Assembly (NCBI RefSeq): GCF_035083965.1
Contig: NC_089725.1
Coordinates: 28,281,925-28,345,924 of the forward strand
Reading direction: 5' to 3'
Source: Branchiostoma lanceolatum
Taxonomy: Eukaryota > Chordata > Leptocardii > Amphioxiformes > Branchiostomatidae
DNA: 64,000 nucleotides
The notes below the pieces were generated by a model that saw only the letters and a list, made by a program, of their open reading frames with translations, had not been told where the DNA came from and did not search any database. Each line of letters starts with the position of its first letter. The stretch's first letter is position 1. Shown here piece after piece: positions 57,936 to 64,000 of the stretch. The position numbers and the translations under genes were made by a program.

Positions 57936-59228
57936 ATGGCACACCCATCAACTAAACAGTTCAAGTCAATAACAGATCTCTTTCAGTCCCATAGCTAGAA
58001 TGAGAGTAGCACTTACAGAGCAGTGCCCTCATAAAGCTTGCCTAATCATGCTCAGCAAAGTGTACCAGGACGAAAAAAGGCTCTTGTTGTCAACCATGTC
58101 TATTACACTAAACTACTCAAGGATGTATGTACATTGTACTACAAACAGTATGTATATTGTAGTACTAGTATGAACAGTGTCAGTGTAGGACGCAAGTACT
58201 GTCAAACCTTCAGTGTTATTAATGTTACCGATGTATTCCAGGGTTTAGGAGTAACATAACCTCCTAAAAATGTGGTATGTTTCCATCCGTTATGACATAG
58301 TTATGTACATATAGTGATATACATGTATGAGTAAAATGCACAGACAGTGCCACAGAGAACTTATACATGTACTTGTTTTTAAGCTTTATTTTTCTCTCTT
58401 TTGTCCTTTAGCAACCTTGTCAGTGTTGTTATTACTGTACATTGTTTGCAATATGCCAGATCAGTGGTCTTTACTCAGCTCCAGTGTCTTTTATGTCATG
58501 TCCTGAATGCAATCTAAACATACTACATCCGATGGCTGCAGGGGTGTTACACACTTCTACATTACTCCTACTGTAGCAAACTGACATTGCAACATTGCTG
58601 CCTGTCCACTGCATAGTTTCACAACCAACATCTCTCTAGAGCATACTGGTAAGCTGCTGTATTATTCAAGCCACATTTTAATCAGTAAGTAAGGCTGCTT
58701 GTTACATGGTTCCAGTTATTACTGTACATAACATATTGGTCTAAAGCCCTGATGCTTGTAAATACTCAACATGTGTAACATTTCTTTTTTTCGAAATAAA
58801 GAAAAGAAAACATTTTTGTACTCCTTGTGTCAGCTCATAAATTATTTTTTTGCAAGTGCAATTCTGTTTCTTGCCTTACTTGCTGTCCACTGCATAAGAT
58901 ATGGAAAATAACTAGTAGCAGCAACACAATTTGCAGAAAGAAATCCATACACCCATACATGATTATCACATAGACAATGCAAGCAAACTCAAAATCAATA
59001 GTTCTTAAATCAGATAATACATTTCAAATCATAACGTGATTGTCTTCATGGAAAAAATCCAATAAATTAACAGTATATGCATACATTCAAAAGAAAAACA
59101 ATACAATTTCATAACACGATCTTTGACTGTTTCAATACCCTATTTTCACCAGCCACTGAGATATACAATTTTTGTTACCCTTACAGCATAAATTATCATC
59201 ACTACTGGAGTATGTCTTGTCGGGCTTG
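57936..59228. other. PIGF 3' UTR and BSCL2 3' side
   Basis: An AATAAA at 58795-58800 is the likely PIGF poly(A) signal, giving a 3' UTR of about 880 bases. I could not assign a convincing poly(A) signal to BSCL2 on the minus strand. No coding gene is visible. Confidence 0.5.
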
Positions 59229-62200
59229 CTATGTTGTTTCCTTGTGTGCTGCTCTGCGGCGTACTTCCATGTCCTGGTCATTATCTTCATGGGGGTCTAT
59301 GTCATCAACGTGAAGTGCCTTGTGAAGGGATCAACAAAGACATTCACCACTGGATGAGAGTTATCATCACAGTTAATGGAACTGAAGATTTATGAGCTAA
59401 TTGTGACTGAAAATTTTATAAGTCTAAAGACATCCATAATCAGCAGAACAAAAGAATCTCTTGTGCATCTTTACATCAGTAAACACTATACATAGAGGAC
59501 AACATGGCTCACTGTTGAAAACCCTGAATGAAAACTTACCTTTTCATCTGCCTCATCATCTTCATCTTCTGTGTCCCCTAAGATGTCCTTCATCTCTGCA
59601 TCCTCCTCATCCTCAAATGGGAGTGGATCTAAAAAATGATTGTCAGATGAAGACACCTTTCAAACTGAATGACATAGACTTTACAGAGCGTACATGATGT
59701 ATACATTAACAATGCCATTGATGATGTAGGCATCATTTTGATTATGACACTACTAAACAACTGTTTACAGACATTACCCGGGCACAATAAACTCTGACAA
59801 TGTGTCACTGGGCATACAACAGTGAAAGCGCACAGACATTACACAAGAGCTTGGAAGACTTAATCACTATGTGGATCATGCAATCTGATTGGTTAACAGG
59901 AGGCAGTAATCACTGATTGGTGTTGATTGGCCTACCTATTCTGGCAAGAGTGGGGGTGGTTTGTGTGGTGGTCGACATGGCCTGAATACTGGCCTGGACT
60001 GTCACATGATGTCCTAAAGCTGAAATGGTCATTGTTAAAGTTAGGCAACGTGCTTCAAGACACAACAAAGATACCTTCCTGAAATATTTGGAGCTTTTGT
60101 GAATTTCATTTTCTTGTTTTATTCGTTATTGTGAATTTCTTGCTGATTCTGTCTATGCATCTTCCTACGGGATTTTTGACCCGGACCAAGCCTGCCGCAA
60201 CAACTTGGAACCTGAATCAAACCAGCATTACCAGCCTGCAAGTCTCCAGTTACACCATTTTCTGCCAACCAGACCAACATTGGACCAGGGCCGATGGGAA
60301 CAAGCTTGCATGCACACCAAGACAAACAAACAAACCGAAAAAAATATACTGTACCTCCATTTACACAGTGCTAAAAATGTACAGTAAATGCTTCATTTCT
60401 AAGTGTGAGTGTACAATGCCTAAAGCATTTATGGCTTGCTTACCCAGTCTCTCCCTGTTCAAGGCCTTGCGAGCATTCTTCCTGCGCTCCTCCATGCTGA
60501 TTGGTGTCTGCTCCATGTTGACGGTGACCACAAAGTCCTCCTCCGGGGCCCAGAAGAAGCGGTACCAGGACAGGAGCACCAGGACCAGGAGGAAACTGAA
60601 GACTGAGCCCACACCGATAACGGCAGACAGCACCGGCCAGTAGAACATCAGGTACCTGCAGTTAACACAGGAAAATTAGAAAAGAAGAAGGAAACATTAA
60701 TACAGATCTAAATTTACGAGGTAATATGGTTTCTGGTACGTAGAGTTTCCCGTTTGAGTTTATTAGGATTACTGCTGAAAAGACTTCTAACCTTTGTCAT
60801 ATGATTCTACAATAGAACAATCAATACCTGGCTGTACTTCCTAATCAATATATATATCAAAGTCTTGAATTACCTGATTCCCTTGAAGTAAGCGTTAACC
60901 CTGAGTACCGCTGAGTACACCTCTATGTTCCTGGTCTGGATCTCCACCACAACACCCACTGTCTGCTTGTGCTGAGGAAAACAGAACAAAACACTCAAAT
61001 GATGTCTTGATCTGTTACTCAGAGTCTATTCACATTTTCACAATTTGAAGTTTTCTACTGTTGATGCTGTTACTATGTAACTAGGTAGAGTGTTCAATTG
61101 TGTAGGATCAATCTCAGTGAAAGACACACACAATGCTCAACACAGAATCTACTACACTCAGTACCCTCTGAACTTGAAGAGCTGTTAATATACAAGTTAT
61201 GTATTCAGACATGGTCTGGTTTCCTGTAGCCTGATTCAATCAAGCCTCCTGTGAACGCTCGCCGCCCTGTAACCGCCTCGCGGGGAGGGGAGAGAAACCC
61301 CCGGACAGCTGGAGTTTGCGTTATACAGACTAGGTTTCCTGTAGAGAAAGATGCCATGAGACTTACGGCAGGTTCCTGGAACTCTTCCGCCAGCACGACA
61401 CTCAGCACCTGCTTCTGTTCAGCTACACCGAACACCAGCAGGGGGGAGTATACCAGCGTATGGAGCACCTGGAGCAGGGGAGACTTGTACCGCAACATGG
61501 TCTGGGGAGACAGATAGTACAGAACTGAATTGCATTCCACTTACACATAAAGTACAATCCAAACATTGGTCTCATGGTAGAACTACCTGTACAAGGAAAC
61601 ATGATTCTACGGCAAGACCATAGGTCTTAGCTTAGAATTACATTGGAGCTATATCTTGGTAACCGTGACTAGTTTGAACTGAACACTGAACTAGAGAATG
61701 CATACTTACTGGTCTTGCACTTTTGTATGAGACTTCTCCCTTCATGGTGTAGAAGGTAAGCTCAATCAGGAACATGCCTGCAGAAGGAGCTGTAATTTTA
61801 GTTCAATCTTTTTTAATTTCTGTGTTGATAGACTGCAATGAAGTTCCATAACAACTTATGGAATCACTATGTTGAAATTATGATTAATTTGTTTGTCATG
61901 CACTGAAAATAACTAAATCAAACACATATAAAATGTCAAACTTAAATGGAAATATACTCCAATGGGAGATGGGAGAAACTTCAGCTCTAACAGAGACAAT
62001 CTGGAGGATTCTGGACGTAGATTGGACTGACCTTGGTTCTGATTTACTGGTGATTCTGGCATCTCCAGGTCCAAACTGATCTCATACACCTGGCCCATGG
62101 CTAGCAGCTGCAAAGTCAACATCACAAACATTAGGTTGGCCAATAAGATGTGTCAATAGAGAGAATCAATGGAACTTGAAAATGCTTTTAAAAAACATGC

Positions 62201-63738
62201 ATCTAGGGTATCAGGACAACTTGGTACTTTTCCATAGACAACTCAGGTTACTATGGTCATGGTGATTTCGGCTCTCTTATCTATTTATTCATCTATCTCT
62301 TGATGGTGAAACGTCTAGAAGCCATTGGGCATGGTACCAACTTGTCCTGATTTGCTAGGTGCTGAGTTGTCAGGGCGCCAAGTTGTATGACAGTCACATT
62401 TTTGTACACATTGCAAAAGATCTCAACAAGGAATTCTACGTTCAAAATTCAAAAAGTCTGATCCAGTAGCAGTTGCCAGGCCTTTTATACGCGCTTACAG
62501 ACGTGATGTATATATTCTATATTCACCTTTTCTCTAGGATCTCTCCTGGGGTCCCTGGTGAAGGAGACATTGGCAGATGGGAAGGAGCAGAGCCGTGCCT
62601 GCTGTGAGTTGACGCTGTCACAGTTGGTGCTGTAGTGAGAAATAGAGCAATGGGTGTGTCAGTGTCAGTCAGTTCACTAAATCATCTGCATTGTCTAAAA
62701 CATAGAGAACATCACCTGACATCAGCTGCTTTCGAAAGCTGTGTAATGTGCTACTTTAATTCGCTATCACATTCCTTGGCACTAAATATTACATAATGAC
62801 AATCATTGTGACAGCTTCCCACCCTAGCCTGGTCCCTCAACCCCCCCCCCCTACTTTGCCCCTGATGAGGCCATATGGGGGTAACAATGATGATGATGAT
62901 GGTTTATCAATGTAAATAAGTGACCTATATCAATCTCCAAGTTTGGGCGGACAATGCGTTATAACATTTTCTGACCGGCTGGCTTTTCTGTAGTAGTCTA
63001 CCACAAAGTGAGGACTGTCCTTGTCATGATCAGAAAAACATCCATCAGGAAGAACATCCTACCTTACCATGAACTCTGCTCTACTCTACTCTACTCTAAA
63101 AACCATTTGGTCAGAAACTGTTGTTCCATACAAGGCTGGAGGCCTGCCCGCCTTAGTCCAGAACCTCAATTCCCCCCTACTTTCTTGCCTTTAATGCTCA
63201 CGGTCTTGATGACGACCATTCTGGCATGTTGGGAAAGTCGTGTAAAGACTTCCCAAGGCACAAGATCGGTGACACCGTACTGACACGGCAGGATTCGAAC
63301 CCAGGACCACTTGGTTCTGAGACGAACACAAAGCCGTTGCACCACATGACCCCACCACTTTGATACTTTAACCCTAATGAGGTTATTTTGGGGTATCACT
63401 GATGTAGATGTTGATATAGAATTCACCAAACATCTGCTTGGAGGTCAATCGCAGTACCACAACAAAAAGGTTCTCCACCTGAATTGTAAGTACACAGGCC
63501 GGACGTGGGACACCGTTGGCATGTAAGCATAGTAGAAGCTTCCGTACAGGAAGACGGATATCCAGAAGACCAGCAGCAGGAGCAGGAATAAGATGAAGCC
63601 GCGAAGTGCCGTGTACTTAAACTTGATAAGCAGCTTCCCCGACGCACTTTGCATCCATCGAAAAAACAGGGAGGGGTGTTGTATCATCTCCACGGCCGTT
63701 GGGCCAGCCATTTCGCCTCGTGTTGAGTCGTTAAACAT
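59229..63738 (-). CDS. BSCL2: Seipin
   Basis: Seipin is an ER membrane protein that forms ring oligomers at ER-lipid droplet contacts. Exons, 5' to 3' on the minus strand: 63738-63479, 62629-62527, 62107-62032, 61777-61710, 61501-61367, 60971-60874, 60655-60444, 60019-59936, 59628-59540, 59318-59229; 1,215 nt, 404 residues (human about 398). Order seen: cytosolic N-terminus, first span FILFLLLLLVFWISVFLYGS, luminal domain (YYAYMPTVSHVRPV, LCSFPSANVSFT, MGQVYEISLDLEMPESPVNQ, LVYSPLLVFGVAEQKQ), second span SAVIGVGSVFSFLLVLVLLS, then an acidic cytosolic tail. The glycosylation site NVS, mutated in human seipinopathies, is conserved. Tail exons are the least conserved; the last acceptor (CACAAG) is weak but gives an in-frame end. 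An alternative Met lies nine residues in. Confidence 0.95.
63070..63105 (+). repeat. LINE simple-repeat tail (TCTAC)n
   Basis: CTGCTCTACTCTACTCTACT followed by CTAA resembles the tail of the LINE fragment at 54805-55013; only the tail is recognisable. Confidence 0.45.
63283..63360 (-). repeat. tRNA-derived SINE head, minus orientation
   Basis: On the minus strand TGGTGCAACGG (A-box) and GGTTCGAATCC (B-box) stand at tRNA-like spacing, starting near 63358 after GTGGTGGGGTCATG. The flanking pairing needed for a functional acceptor stem is missing. It lies in the first BSCL2 intron. Confidence 0.65.
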
Positions 63739-64000
63739 TCAGCTCTATAACACACATCTTCTGGAGTTTATTCTCATGAACACACTGGTCGTATCACGAG
63801 GAAAAGGCGAGAATTCGAGTGAAACACGATGCCTGTGCTGCACTTCCAGAGGTTCTCATGCCTGATATTCCCCCAGCGTGCACTGCTCAGATCTTGCGGG
63901 TCAAAAGTAAATCTCGTCAAATCTCGTGCAGGGCGAGATTCATATTTTCATATGGAAACTAACCTAAACAAATATGTAAGGATGAACATTACACATAACT
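63739..64000 (-). promoter_or_regulatory. BSCL2 upstream region
   Basis: Sequence upstream of the seipin start codon. It contains ATCTCGTCAAATCTCGTG and GGGCGAGATT, a local repetition of ATCTCG/CGAGAT. No core promoter element could be assigned with confidence. Confidence 0.35.

Larger units (their letters stand above)
59319..63478 (-). other. BSCL2 introns: overview
   Basis: Introns over 300 bases are 59629-59935, 60020-60443, 60972-61366, 62108-62526 and 62630-63478. The last contains a LINE tail and a SINE. The others show only plain intron sequence to me. Confidence 0.5.

Noticed and set aside
63283-63360. A true tRNA gene
   Set aside because: A- and B-box are present, but acceptor and anticodon stems do not pair; it fits a SINE head.

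Overview
This is animal nuclear DNA: eight multi-exon, intron-rich protein genes with GT-AG introns of mostly 100-1,500 bp, metazoan protein families, poly(A) signals, and many short palindromic or inverted-repeat elements in introns. Protein similarity to vertebrate orthologues is moderate to high, one gene has no obvious vertebrate counterpart, and tRNA-derived SINE pieces and MITE-like hairpins are dense. A cephalochordate (amphioxus, Branchiostoma) is the best guess. That is inference from family resemblance and repeat style; no search was run.

Layout, left to right: CEP170 (+, 3' part, 234-17979); SIVA1 (-, 21447-24551); a thrombospondin-1/immunoglobulin transmembrane receptor gene (+, 25024-33479); FBXW2 (-, 34486-36429); CDAN1, codanin-1 (+, 37433-52516); TRAPPC4 (-, 53798-54671); PIGF (+, 55758-57935); BSCL2, seipin (-, 59229-63738). 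The eight genes alternate strand without exception, so the window consists of head-to-head pairs sharing short upstream regions (SIVA1/receptor, FBXW2/CDAN1, TRAPPC4/PIGF) and tail-to-tail pairs with close or overlapping 3' ends. Every exon chain given here was checked for splice sites and for intron phase, and the summed coding length is a multiple of three in all eight models.

Functionally the genes are mostly unrelated housekeeping functions: centrosome/microtubule (CEP170), apoptosis-linked zinc protein (SIVA1), SCF ubiquitin ligase receptor (FBXW2), ASF1/histone chaperone control (CDAN1), vesicle tethering (TRAPPC4), GPI-anchor ethanolamine-phosphate transfer (PIGF), and lipid droplet biogenesis (BSCL2). 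The receptor gene is the outlier: signal peptide, five TSP1 modules, two Ig domains, one membrane span and a highly acidic repetitive tail.

The most notable observations are: an AT-AC minor-spliceosome (U12) intron inside the CEP170 FHA domain; a GC-AG intron splitting the FBXW2 F-box; a phase-symmetric SIVA1 exon made of twelve 7-residue repeats; the unusual receptor architecture; a decayed duplicate exon in CDAN1; and several MITEs with recognisable target-site duplications.
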